The notes: generated by a model not told the origin, from the sequence alone. Shown: positions 18,993-28,437, counted from the first letter of the stretch. The stretch is 64,000 bases of DNA from Psychrobacter sp. I-STPA6b (GCF_020662265.1 NZ_VEWM01000080.1:124001-188000), one strand, 5' to 3'. A program made the numbers and translations.

Positions 18993-19069
18993 ACTGTTTT
19001 CCTATTTATCAATAAATTTATAAGGTAAGTGAAGTAAGAACCATCAAGCCCCATGAATAGTCTTTAATT

Positions 19070-19581
19070 GACAATAAATAATAGAATTCAAATCGGCTTA
19101 AGCAGAAGTTCAATCATATATTTTACGAGTCCTCAAGAAAATTCTTTAAAATAGTAGAAATATAATTTCCACGTCTTCTATCCAAACTAGACGTGACAAG
19201 TGTCAGTGGGCACTTAACGTAAGCACCTAATCTTATAATGGGGATATTATAATAAGCGTTATCTGTATCATCTAATTCAATAGTCCATTTTATAGGCTCT
19301 ATTTGAGTTAGAGACTTTGCTACTTTTCTAAACGTATCACCCACATAAATAGCGTAACCATTTAGTATGTCAGGTGGTTCTTGTTTGATTTCATCAATAC
19401 TAGCATACTGATTTAGTAGATAGGCTTCTAGAACATCCAATGATTCAACAGAATAATCAAGCTGATTTTTTACTTCTGCTGGCAGTCTATCCATCATTCT
19501 TTCTATTGCATCAGGACTATCCATAAGCCAATACTGAAATAAATCAAATGCTTCTTCTTTATCTACCATCTTCTTGCTCAT
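19070..19581 (-). repeat. Tandem direct repeat, copy B (512 bp)
   Basis: Partner of 18481-18992. About 77 bp of unrelated sequence separates the two copies. The copies run in the same direction. Confidence 0.95.
19123..19581 (-). CDS. Small protein of unknown family, putative immunity protein, tandem copy B
   Basis: 152 aa from the ATG at 19581. The frame opens four codons earlier, but alignment with copy A supports the ATG. Identical to copy A over residues 1-81. It then differs at 82, 93, 94, 97, 98, 108-110, 113, 115, 117, 118, 122-124, 126, 127, 131 and 141. Several changes alter charge (E117 to R, R94 to I, N123 to K). No signal or membrane segment. The pattern of a frozen N-terminal half and a variable C-terminal half is what diversification of a binding surface, or recombination with a third copy, would leave. 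Unknown function. Confidence 0.6.
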   Translation of the reverse strand: MSKKMVDKEEAFDLFQYWLMDSPDAIERMMDRLPAEVKNQLDYSVESLDVLEAYLLNQYASIDEIKQEPPDILNGYAIYVGDTFRKVAKSLTQIEPIKWTIELDDTDNAYYNIPIIRLGAYVKCPLTLVTSSLDRRRGNYISTILKNFLEDS

Positions 19582-19707
19582 ACTTAAATCCACAATTCTG
19601 ACTATTTATTAGAAACAATATTTTTACAACTTCTTATCAAACTCTAAGCTGTCAGAAATATTCTGTTAGTTTAGAAATTCATTCATATTAAATATTTCAA
19701 TATCTGG

Positions 19708-20163
19708 TCACACATCAATATTTGACAATAATTGATTTAAAGTATCAATATACTCACTTTTCTTGAGTCTGGTTGATATTAATTCATCGTTTTCAAAAAA
19801 CTTACCAAATATGATGAGGTCATTTTCTTCTTGGTATGCATAAAAAAATGCTCTTTTAACGGATAGGTCAAAGAAAAGTATATCTAAGCCAATTTCACTA
19901 TTTTTATAGACACTAGTTTTATCGTTAAAAAATAAATTATATAATTCAGATAAGTTTATATCCCCCAAACCTTCTCTTAAACTTAGTTCATTATAGGTAA
20001 AAAATTCAATCTCTTTTTTTAAGTTTAGAATAAGAGGATATATATAATAAGAATTGTCTTGAAAGCTGATATTTTTACCACCCACAAAAACATTCATATT
20101 GATAAATTTTCCAGACTTTCCTAAGAAATCGAATCCAATAGTTTTTTTATTTCCTAACATCAT
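19708..20163 (-). CDS. Small AT-rich protein of unknown family, putative immunity protein
   Basis: 151 aa, rich in Phe, Tyr, Asn, Lys and Ile; no signal peptide. The N-terminal MMLGNKKTIGFDF pattern loosely recalls Imm42-type immunity proteins, which I cannot verify. A ribosome site (AGGTG) precedes two adjacent ATGs at 20163 and 20160. In another frame, a start-less open stretch ending IPSEVKRNDVRK and TAA (20147-20185) runs through this gene's start, with the same IPSE-x-KR motif as the toxin-like remnant at 20681-20857. Overlap of toxin end and immunity start is common in such loci. Stop is TGA at 19708-19710. Confidence 0.55.
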   Translation of the reverse strand: MMLGNKKTIGFDFLGKSGKFINMNVFVGGKNISFQDNSYYIYPLILNLKKEIEFFTYNELSLREGLGDINLSELYNLFFNDKTSVYKNSEIGLDILFFDLSVKRAFFYAYQEENDLIIFGKFFENDELISTRLKKSEYIDTLNQLLSNIDV

Positions 20164-20192
20164 TTCTTTTCACCTCTGAAGGAATAGTCAAA

Positions 20193-20675
20193 TTACTGGC
20201 TTGTATATTCAAGATTTTTTACCAACCCATTTAACTCAATATAATTATTAAATTTTAACAATGCATCTTGATAATTACCTATACTTACAAATTCAAATAT
20301 GTTTTTTAGAAAAATATCATAATCAAAAAAATAATCATCATGAAGATTGAAGTAAAAAAAGATAAAGTTGTCATTTCTGATAACTCTTTTTTCATAATCA
20401 TCAAATGTTTCTTCTAATGTCAATCTATAATTATTTGTTACCTTACCATCAACTAAGAAGAAATTTCTGTAATTGGTAGTATCGATATGAGCATTAAAAT
20501 AACAATCATCAACTAATATACTGTTTAAAGCACCAATAAAACTTGGTAGATAGGTAGGTGACTGCAAAGTACCAATTACATTTCCCTTTATAATCATTCT
20601 AAGACATAACAGTTTTTCTTCAGTAAAATTATTTGCTACTTCAAATGATATTTCAGAGTTTCCTATTATTTTCAT
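20193..20675 (-). CDS. Small AT-rich protein of unknown family, putative immunity protein
   Basis: 160 aa, acidic and aromatic-rich (many Phe, Tyr, Asp, Asn), no signal peptide. Opening MKIIGNSEISFEV resembles the opening of its neighbour 19708-20163, so the two may be distant relatives. The ATG at 20675 lies only five bases after the stop (20681-20683) of a toxin-like C-terminal remnant on the same strand. This is the position expected of a cognate immunity gene. Weak ribosome site GAG at nine bases. Function inferred from context only. Confidence 0.55.
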   Translation of the reverse strand: MKIIGNSEISFEVANNFTEEKLLCLRMIIKGNVIGTLQSPTYLPSFIGALNSILVDDCYFNAHIDTTNYRNFFLVDGKVTNNYRLTLEETFDDYEKRVIRNDNFIFFYFNLHDDYFFDYDIFLKNIFEFVSIGNYQDALLKFNNYIELNGLVKNLEYTSQ

Positions 20676-20680
20676 ATTAA

Positions 20681-20857
20681 CTATCTCTTTATTTCTGAAG
20701 GAATATCTGTAATTTTTATATTCCTATTATCACCTGATTTAATTTTACCATCTGTAGGACCGTTTCAATGAAAGTTACCATTACCATCATCTTGAAATCT
20801 ATGACAACTTGTATTTTTGTTCTCAATACCCCTTCTATTTTTCGGCTCACTCGAAAC
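20681..20857 (-). pseudogene. Remnant of a polymorphic-toxin C-terminus with in-frame TGA
   Basis: Read on the minus strand, 58 codons followed by TAG form a plausible protein end without any start codon. It includes KNRRGIENKNTSCHRF, QDDGNGNFH, then TGA at 20765-20767, then NGPTDGKIKSGDNRN and ITDIPSEIKR. Polymorphic toxin tails of this kind usually carry HWNG, so the TGA seems to replace a Trp codon. An in-frame TAG immediately precedes it. This is pattern recall, not a database result. It also accounts for the otherwise empty interval 20676-20980; I see nothing in 20858-20980. Confidence 0.5.
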
Positions 20858-20980
20858 CTAAATATTTTATTCCATAAATCTAAATGATTACTTGGAAGAA
20901 CTGATTTTGTGTGGCATTGCTATGCTTATCAAGTAGCCTCCTGATATAGCTCATACTTTATTCATACTACTAAAATATGT

Positions 20981-21484
20981 TTAATCAAGATTATCATCAT
21001 AGACACAAACAGTTTCAATAGTCGCATCAGGATCATATGCTAATTCTAAACCACCTGCTGAATAATAAATTCCCACAATTATTCCACCTTGACCATCTGA
21101 TAAGTAATGTAGTGGCTCAGTATTATCTACAACTAAATCGTGCTTTATATCAGCTAACTTATCTCCAATTTTAACGCCATCAAATATTTCTCCTTTATAT
21201 CCTTGTCCTACAATAATATGACGTAAATTTCCTTTATCCGTAAAAAGCAACTCTATTTTTGGGTTTTTGATGAAGATAGAATAACCACTCCCATATGACG
21301 CTGGCCATTCATAAAGTAGAATACCTTCATTATTAGCTGGGATATTTATATTCCATCCTAATTGTTTACCATCAATTGTTTCATGTATATAAGGTAGATA
21401 TAACTCTAACTTTGAACCAAGTTGAAAACCTGCTAATGATTTTCCAATTTCCGCTTTGGCGTAAATATCTAATTTGTCGATCAT
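20981..21484 (-). CDS. Protein of unknown family, possible immunity protein
   Basis: 167 aa, acidic, no signal peptide or membrane segment. The middle contains glycine-rich beta-prone stretches (SYGSGYSIFI; SDGQGGIIVGIYYSAGG). I do not recognise it. The ATG at 21484 overlaps by one base (TAATG) the stop of a start-less open frame (21484-21549), an arrangement typical of tight co-translation with a preceding gene that is now missing. A GAGGTG ribosome site lies seven bases upstream. Base composition is less extreme than its downstream neighbours. Confidence 0.55.
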   Translation of the reverse strand: MIDKLDIYAKAEIGKSLAGFQLGSKLELYLPYIHETIDGKQLGWNINIPANNEGILLYEWPASYGSGYSIFIKNPKIELLFTDKGNLRHIIVGQGYKGEIFDGVKIGDKLADIKHDLVVDNTEPLHYLSDGQGGIIVGIYYSAGGLELAYDPDATIETVCVYDDNLD

Positions 21485-21549
21485 TATCGCACCTCATATT
21501 TTCCATTTTTCAATATCAGTTCGTAAGGTACATTCCATACACCATCTAT
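21484..21549 (-). pseudogene. 21-codon gene remnant overlapping the next start
   Basis: Start-less frame reading IDGVWNVPYELILKNGKYEV plus Arg and TAA, after an in-frame TAG. It has protein-like composition and fuses by TAATG to the 167-aa gene. It is likely the last residues of a lost upstream gene, perhaps a toxin; the segment is too short to assign. Confidence 0.4.
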
Positions 21550-21643
21550 CTAACTACTGTTGGTAAAACACGCTAAACCCTGAACAACGATAAATATTAA
21601 AAAGATAACCGATGTGACCGCTAGCCCTGATGGTAGCGGTATA

Positions 21644-21740
21644 CTACTCGGCTGGGCGGGTTGCAGTGACTAGGTTTTGCGGTGGTGTCGAGGTAACAGC
21701 AACACAGCAAACTGTGTCACTGCCCCGCCTAGCTGAGTAG
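21644..21740. repeat. GC-rich imperfect inverted repeat
   Basis: Arms 21644-21670 and 21716-21740 (27 and 25 bases) pair with few mismatches around a 45-base loop. It stands out as GC-rich in an AT-rich region. No ORF, no T run, no evident target duplication. Lies in the 336-bp gap between the accessory array and RNase Z; the rest of the gap (21550-21643, 21741-21820) shows nothing recognisable. Confidence 0.75.
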
Positions 21741-21820
21741 ATACAAGCGGACAGCAGGATTGGCTACTGATGATTCAATTTTTTATGCAAATTATACTGT
21801 GATGAACAAAATCACACTCA

Positions 21821-22912
21821 TCAAGATTTATGAGTCACAGCTTCTGGAGATGAGATAAGTTTCACTCCGTTTTCATCGACACTATAAGTGGCAAAGTCTT
21901 CAGCAAGCCATAGGTTGCCATGATAATACGCAGTTGCCTCAGCACGAATGTGTGCCATATTGGCTGTATCACTCTCAATGTCTTCATAAGGCTGATAACG
22001 GGCGCTAAAATGGGTCAAAATCAGATTGGGTAACTCAACACTTTGCGCAAATTGGGCGACAGATTGGACGCTACTGTGCATCGGGTCGATTGCCATTTGC
22101 CCTGTTTGTTGTTTATGTTGGATACGCTCAAGGACAGCTTGCGTATAGGTCGCCTCATGAACCAATAAGGTGGCACTATCACAGGCTTTGCTAAGTAGCT
22201 CTGGTGTGTCATTATCACCTGCTACAATTATTTTAGTGCTGTGTTTTTGTTGCTGGCAGACACTATCTGCTTCTATTAGTTGTCCATCATTTCCCATAAT
22301 AGACTCACCTCTTTGTAACTTACCCCACGATTCCCCTGCTTCTATACCAAGCTGATATAATTTTTCTATATCCAGTTTTCGAGTAGAGATGTTTTGGGTC
22401 AATGCAAAAGCATGCGAAGGCGCTCTATGAGAAAGTGCTATCACATCAATCGTAAGCTGATGGTGTTGAGAAAATGCTATTGTTAATTGTGCGTTTTGTT
22501 GCTCTATCAGAGTTTCAAGAGCAATAAAACGTACTGGGAATGGAAAATATAGCTCAGTTGTGATGCTTAGGGTATCTAAAAGTTTACTAATTGCTTGTGG
22601 GGCAATTAATGTTAATTCTGACTTTCGTCCTGCCATTGCCATACTTGCCAGCAATCCTGCCAATCCATAACAGTGGTCACCATGCACATGGGTAATACAA
22701 ATTACTTCTAGGCGATGTAATGATAACTTGGTATGTAATAGCTGATGCTGTGTCCCTTCACCACAGTCAATCAAAATCCATGGACGCTGACTTTTACTCT
22801 TTTTTTTATCACCTGATAAAAAGTTATTCACACATTCAACGGCTAAGCCTGTGACATTACGATATTTTGTTGGCAAACCTGCTGATGTACCTAAAAAAGT
22901 CAGCTGAAACAT
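21821..22912 (-). CDS. rnz: Ribonuclease Z (tRNA 3' processing endonuclease / RNase BN)
   Basis: 363 aa metallo-beta-lactamase-fold nuclease. The metal-binding motif HVHGDH lies at 75-80, preceded by LIDCGEGTQHQLL (48-59) and the opening LTFLGTSAGLPTKYRN. Further ligands are in VAGDNDTP, VHEATY and ILTHFSARY. It matures tRNA 3' ends that lack encoded CCA; both tRNAs in this window encode CCA, so it may act mainly on other substrates, as proposed for RNase BN. Longer than E. coli ElaC (about 305 aa) because of insertions around residues 35-45 and 195-225. Confidence 0.92.
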   Translation of the reverse strand: MFQLTFLGTSAGLPTKYRNVTGLAVECVNNFLSGDKKKSKSQRPWILIDCGEGTQHQLLHTKLSLHRLEVICITHVHGDHCYGLAGLLASMAMAGRKSELTLIAPQAISKLLDTLSITTELYFPFPVRFIALETLIEQQNAQLTIAFSQHHQLTIDVIALSHRAPSHAFALTQNISTRKLDIEKLYQLGIEAGESWGKLQRGESIMGNDGQLIEADSVCQQQKHSTKIIVAGDNDTPELLSKACDSATLLVHEATYTQAVLERIQHKQQTGQMAIDPMHSSVQSVAQFAQSVELPNLILTHFSARYQPYEDIESDTANMAHIRAEATAYYHGNLWLAEDFATYSVDENGVKLISSPEAVTHKS

Positions 22913-22954
22913 CTATCTATACCTATTTTATTTTTAATGGTGAAGGGATGGCTT

Positions 22955-23395
22955 TTATGTACGACGAAATACCAACATTTTACAAGTAAAACGCTGTGCA
23001 TAATCACCATTTTGATTGATTGTGTCAATCTGCACTGTGACAATACCTCTATCTGGTTTGGAGCGTGAAGGCTTAATTGCAATCACTTCTGCAACGATGT
23101 GTAGGGTATCATTAGGACGTGTGGGAACATTCCAGCTAATCTCACCACCTGCACCAATTAAACCATCTGCAATGGGGATGGACTCTACCATCAGTCGCAT
23201 GGTCAGACAGGCTGTCTGCCAACCACTACCTGCTAAACCTTGAAAAAATGTATCTTTTGCCTTCTGTTCATCCAAATGAAAAGGCTGTGGGTCGTAGTCT
23301 TTAGCAAAATCTTTGATACTATCACTACTTATCGTGATTTCACGACTTGTCCATGTGTCGCCTATTTTTAAGTCTTCAAGGTATACTTTATCCAT
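22955..23395 (-). CDS. MaoC-like hot-dog fold dehydratase
   Basis: 146 aa. The hydratase motif is visible as FAKDYDPQPFHLD (about 30-42), supplying the Asp/His pair of R-specific enoyl-CoA hydratases, followed by FQGLAGSGWQT. Members hydrate or dehydrate acyl-CoA intermediates; the substrate cannot be told. A strong ribosome site AAAAGGAG precedes the ATG. It sits 42 bp before rnz on the same strand and may be co-transcribed. Confidence 0.85.
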   Translation of the reverse strand: MDKVYLEDLKIGDTWTSREITISSDSIKDFAKDYDPQPFHLDEQKAKDTFFQGLAGSGWQTACLTMRLMVESIPIADGLIGAGGEISWNVPTRPNDTLHIVAEVIAIKPSRSKPDRGIVTVQIDTINQNGDYAQRFTCKMLVFRRT

Positions 23396-23463
23396 TAACC
23401 TACTCCTTTTTCTAATTTTCTCTATTAAAAATCTTAGGGAATAAAACAGACCCTATCACACAT

Positions 23464-23497
23464 AAAAAAGAACGACAAATATGCCGTTCTTTTTTTC
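23464..23497 (-). terminator. Rho-independent terminator of purA
   Basis: AAAAAAGAACG (23464-23474) pairs with CGTTCTTTTTT (23485-23495). On the minus strand it follows the purA stop by about 25 bases and ends in T. Symmetric, so possibly bidirectional. Confidence 0.85.
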
Positions 23498-23521
23498 ATT
23501 TATCTTATTTTAAGATAACAT

Positions 23522-24820
<1,299 letters not shown>

Positions 24821-24934
24821 TTAGTTTTAATCGTGAACTAAAAAATACCACCTATAATAGGTATATTTTTTAAAGTTAAATCTTCTAAAATCAGCTAACA
24901 ATAAGCCTAAATAAAAAGATGATACTTACTGAAA

Positions 24935-26209
24935 CTATAGCGCCTGTAAACACCACTCACCAGCTTGTAACACAAGTTTTTGGCTAGCATCATCTGGTAC
25001 ATCTTCAACACTTAAAGGCTGTATGACGCGATATCCTGAATTTCGCAAAGAATCTACCTTTTGCTGTAATGACTTTTTATCCTCTGATGATGCCGTTTGC
25101 CAGTTTGAATAATCTACAACAACTAATGAAGCATTAGGCAAATCTATATGACTTTGTAATCGGGTCAAATCTAAACTAAACCCAGTTGCAGGACGTATGC
25201 TTTGCACTTGTTCTGCAATAATAGACATCTCATTATCCATTCCTTCAAAGCGTCCACCACGCGCCACAGGCTGTGACTCATTATTAAGATATACATTAAA
25301 GACCAAGCCCGTGTGATAGTGATACCCAGACAACTCTGTAACATCTACACTAACATGACACTGCCAGTTTGCTTCTAGATGTTGTTTTAACGTTGCAATC
25401 TCATCCATTGCTTCTGCAATCATTGAATCTTGGATTGCTGTTGTTGATAATGCCTGCTTTAAGACCACCATATCATGCCCTTGTGAGGCCAACGCATAAA
25501 AATCTGCACCCATTGGCAAATGCTTGCATACATGCGCTAACTCTGGTAATGCTTTATTGGCATATAGGCGCATTAATTGCTGAATCTGTTCTTCTTGTAA
25601 ATCTGCTAACTCACACAACCGCTTAAAGACACCCACTTGCCCAATATCAACATGCAGTTTGGCTTTTAGCTGAATTTTTTCTAACAAACCAAATAGCACA
25701 TCTATCAGCTCAATATCTGCTTGAATACCTTCACAACCAAAGATTTCTGCACCAAGTTGTAAAGGTGTGCGTGAGCCAAACAGTCCAGATGGCATAGTAT
25801 GAATCACATGCCCTGCATAACAATAGCGAGCAATATGATGAGCGCCTTTTTGACGAGACAGATGCGCATCAATACGCAAAATTTGTGGGGTAATGTCAGC
25901 ACGCACCCCCATTAATCGCCCTGTTGCCTGATCAATGATTTTAAACGTCTGTCGCTTTAGGTCTTCTGACGCATTATTTAACAACGACTCTGTATATTCA
26001 ATCATTGGAGGACAAATCAGCTCATAGCCACGCTGTACCAGCATCTGGGTTAACTGATAACGTAACATTTCTTGCTTTTGCGCCTCAGTAGAGAACAAAT
26101 CGACCACACCATCAGGTAATAGCCAGATATTAGCAATATCTGAAGAGGTTGTTAAATAGGAAGATGTTGTTGATGAGGCAGTGACAGCCGAATCAGAAAA
26201 ATCAGACAC
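24935..26209 (-). CDS. hisZ: ATP phosphoribosyltransferase regulatory subunit HisZ
   Basis: 424 aa paralogue of histidyl-tRNA synthetase that activates short-form HisG in histidine synthesis. Class II synthetase motifs are recognisable but degraded (YELICPPMIEYTESLL; RADITPQILRIDAHL; QLGAEIFGC; ARGGRFEGM), and a true anticodon domain is absent. The frame opens at a TTG at 26245; the GTG at 26209, with AAGGA seven bases upstream, is preferred. The genuine hisS is at 61.8 kb, which supports the paralogue reading. hisG is not in the window. Confidence 0.93.
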   Translation of the reverse strand: MSDFSDSAVTASSTTSSYLTTSSDIANIWLLPDGVVDLFSTEAQKQEMLRYQLTQMLVQRGYELICPPMIEYTESLLNNASEDLKRQTFKIIDQATGRLMGVRADITPQILRIDAHLSRQKGAHHIARYCYAGHVIHTMPSGLFGSRTPLQLGAEIFGCEGIQADIELIDVLFGLLEKIQLKAKLHVDIGQVGVFKRLCELADLQEEQIQQLMRLYANKALPELAHVCKHLPMGADFYALASQGHDMVVLKQALSTTAIQDSMIAEAMDEIATLKQHLEANWQCHVSVDVTELSGYHYHTGLVFNVYLNNESQPVARGGRFEGMDNEMSIIAEQVQSIRPATGFSLDLTRLQSHIDLPNASLVVVDYSNWQTASSEDKKSLQQKVDSLRNSGYRVIQPLSVEDVPDDASQKLVLQAGEWCLQAL

Positions 26210-26557
26210 AATCAATCCTTGTTTGGTGTATATTAAAGCCACCAAAACGTCAAAAATAAAATTAATGATAAAACGAACTATCAGTTTGGTATGTTAATAG
26301 AGCAATCCACAATCATTTCCAAATTGATAATCTGTTCATGAAAAAGTCCATTCAACTCTAGCATTTATCCATGCAGTGAGATTGAAATTTATTATATTTA
26401 GTCTAGCATAGCCAAGCATTTTCTCATAGGGTCAAGCGACATTTCTCCATGAATATTCTACATAACAATAGCGCATAAGCACAAAAGGATATGTTACCAT
26501 TTTAACCATCTCTACTCTCAAAACCTGTACTTGCAACCCCATAACTGGAATATTTAT
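26210..26557. other. Divergent intergenic region between hisZ and DUF2237 genes
   Basis: About 350 bp, AT-rich, no ORF or strong hairpin. It presumably holds the divergent promoters of hisZ-purA and the DUF2237 gene. No convincing -35/-10 pair was picked out. Confidence 0.4.
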
Positions 26558-26944
26558 ATGACACAGAATATGCCTATCCCTGAGCTAAACCAGCGCAATG
26601 TCTTAGGAAGCGCACTTGCTAGCTGTTGCTTTGCACCCTTAACTGGATATTATCGTAATGGGTTTTGTCACACAGGTGAGCGTGATATTGGTCAACACAC
26701 CGTTTGTGCCAAGATGACCAGTGACTTTCTTAACTTCTCTGCTAGCCAAGGAAATGACTTAATCACACCCATACCAGAGTTAGGATTTCAGGGCTTGCAA
26801 CCTGGTGATTATTGGTGCATCTGTGCTTTGCGCTGGATTGAAGCATACAATCATAATATTGCACCTCCGCTTAAATTAGAAGCCTGTCATGAAAGCCTGC
26901 TAGACTTAGTAGACCTTGAAATATTAAAAAAATATGCTTTATAA
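26558..26944 (+). CDS. DUF2237 family protein
   Basis: 128 aa. The whole length matches the DUF2237 pattern as I know it: NVLGSALASCC, PLTGYYRNGFC, HTVCAKMTSDFLNF, GNDLITPIPELGF, LQPGDYWCICALRWIEA and APPLKLEACHE. It is cysteine-rich, cytoplasmic and of unknown function. The frame opens at a TTG at 26531, but GGAA before the ATG at 26558 and the family's usual start favour the latter. Confidence 0.88.
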   Translation: MTQNMPIPELNQRNVLGSALASCCFAPLTGYYRNGFCHTGERDIGQHTVCAKMTSDFLNFSASQGNDLITPIPELGFQGLQPGDYWCICALRWIEAYNHNIAPPLKLEACHESLLDLVDLEILKKYAL

Positions 26945-27064
26945 CTGCTTTATAACACCACATCATCACTCAATGATTTTATGATGAAATATTAGGCTCT
27001 ATAACTGACTCCAAGCCACACTCACGCAAAAATAGCAAATACTGTAACTGTGACAGGATGTTTT

Positions 27065-28357
27065 ATGACCGAATCAAATCAACAACAAACAATATCCAAT
27101 ACTAAAAACCAAACTCAAGATACAACAGTCCAAGAAACTGAAGTTCAAGAAACCATATCTCCAGATATAACAGCCCAAGAGCCAACAACTCAGCCCACTG
27201 CTGTCAGCACTCAAAGCAGTCATGAACATCTTGTTGCAGAGCATTCTCACCTACTAAATGAAGGCAGTTTTATTTATGGCGTGGCTCATAACCAATCAGA
27301 TAATGACATACCTCCAACTTATTCTCCCGAAACAGAGCAATTTGAAGATAAGCCACGTTCAGGGGCGAATGACGTCGCCAACTGCTACTCATACTCCAGA
27401 AAAACGGGGAAGCCCTTGGAACAAATCGCCATCAAGGATGTCAAAGACACTCTAAACAATAATAAGCAATTTATTTGGTTAGGGCTTTATAATCCGAGTC
27501 GTGAAACGATGGCAGAAGTTCAAAAAGCCTTTGACCTACATGAGTTGGCAATTGAAGATGCCTTTAGCGACCATCAACGCTCTAAAGTAGAAAGTTACGG
27601 CTATGATACGCTTTTTGTTGTCGTACGAACTGCAAAACTTGAAGACAATCTTATTCTTTATGGCACTACAGCTATGTTTATGGGTACAAATTACATCATC
27701 AGTATCCGCACAGGTGCTTCTAGATCTTATAAGCCCGTTCGTGAGCATTGTCACCGTCATCCAGAAAAACTACGTCTAGGACCTATATTTGTCTTACATG
27801 CTATTTTAGATTTTGTTGTGGACAATTACTTACCTATTATTGATCGTCTCGGTAGCTACTTACGAGAACAAGAGCGTAATATCTTTTCTTATGAATTTAG
27901 CAAACATACTTTAAGAAACCTTTATGAATTAAAATCTCAACTGGTTCATATGCGAGCAGTGATGCTACCAGTACAAGACATTTGTAACTTTTTTATTAAT
28001 CATAAAAAAAATGAACTGGTATCTTCATTTCCCAGTGCTTCCAAGCCTTATTTCCGTGATGTCAATGACCATCTACTACGAGCCATTGATGCCGTAAATG
28101 GACTAAATGAGATGTTTAGTGTGGCAATGGATACTTATATGGCAATGGTCAACATGGGACAAAACGAAGTGGTACGCAAACTGGCAGCGTGGGCAGGTAT
28201 TCTTGCCATTCCTACTGCTGTTGCAGGTATCTATGGTATGAACTTTGATAACATGCCAGAGTTACATTATAAATATGGCTATTTTGTGGTAATGTCAGCC
28301 ATAACTATTATTTGTGTTATCTTATATCGACAGTTTAAGAAATCTGGTTGGTTATAA
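27065..28357 (+). CDS. corA: CorA-family magnesium/divalent cation transporter
   Basis: 430 aa. The C-terminus holds two membrane helices with the selectivity motif GMNFDNMPEL between them (about residues 394-403), the hallmark of CorA. A large cytoplasmic alpha/beta domain and long helix precede them. The N-terminal 70 residues are a Thr/Gln/Glu-rich low-complexity extension (QETEVQETISPDITAQEP) not present in typical CorA of 315-320 aa. An earlier GTG at 27050 is in frame; AGGA before the ATG at 27065 is better. Confidence 0.93.
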   Translation: MTESNQQQTISNTKNQTQDTTVQETEVQETISPDITAQEPTTQPTAVSTQSSHEHLVAEHSHLLNEGSFIYGVAHNQSDNDIPPTYSPETEQFEDKPRSGANDVANCYSYSRKTGKPLEQIAIKDVKDTLNNNKQFIWLGLYNPSRETMAEVQKAFDLHELAIEDAFSDHQRSKVESYGYDTLFVVVRTAKLEDNLILYGTTAMFMGTNYIISIRTGASRSYKPVREHCHRHPEKLRLGPIFVLHAILDFVVDNYLPIIDRLGSYLREQERNIFSYEFSKHTLRNLYELKSQLVHMRAVMLPVQDICNFFINHKKNELVSSFPSASKPYFRDVNDHLLRAIDAVNGLNEMFSVAMDTYMAMVNMGQNEVVRKLAAWAGILAIPTAVAGIYGMNFDNMPELHYKYGYFVVMSAITIICVILYRQFKKSGWL

Positions 28358-28437
28358 GTGTAAGCGTCACTTAACATAAAAATAAATAACTGTATGTCAA
28401 CAAGTATGCTGTAGTTATATTTAATAAATCATCTTGG

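Noticed and set aside
18481..19581. Assembly artefact as cause of the tandem repeat
   Set aside because: The copies differ at 19 amino acids and at silent sites, with different spacer sequence; a duplicated read would be identical.
18481..19581. CRISPR-like or insertion-sequence repeat
   Set aside because: Only two long copies, each holding a whole gene; no short regular spacers, transposase or terminal inverted repeats.
21600..21780. Miniature transposable element
   Set aside because: The inverted repeat lacks visible target-site duplication and a second copy in the window, so it is only called a repeat.
22900..23082. Small minus-strand frame between rnz and the MaoC-like gene
   Set aside because: It overlaps the coding end of the MaoC-like gene in another frame and has no ribosome site.
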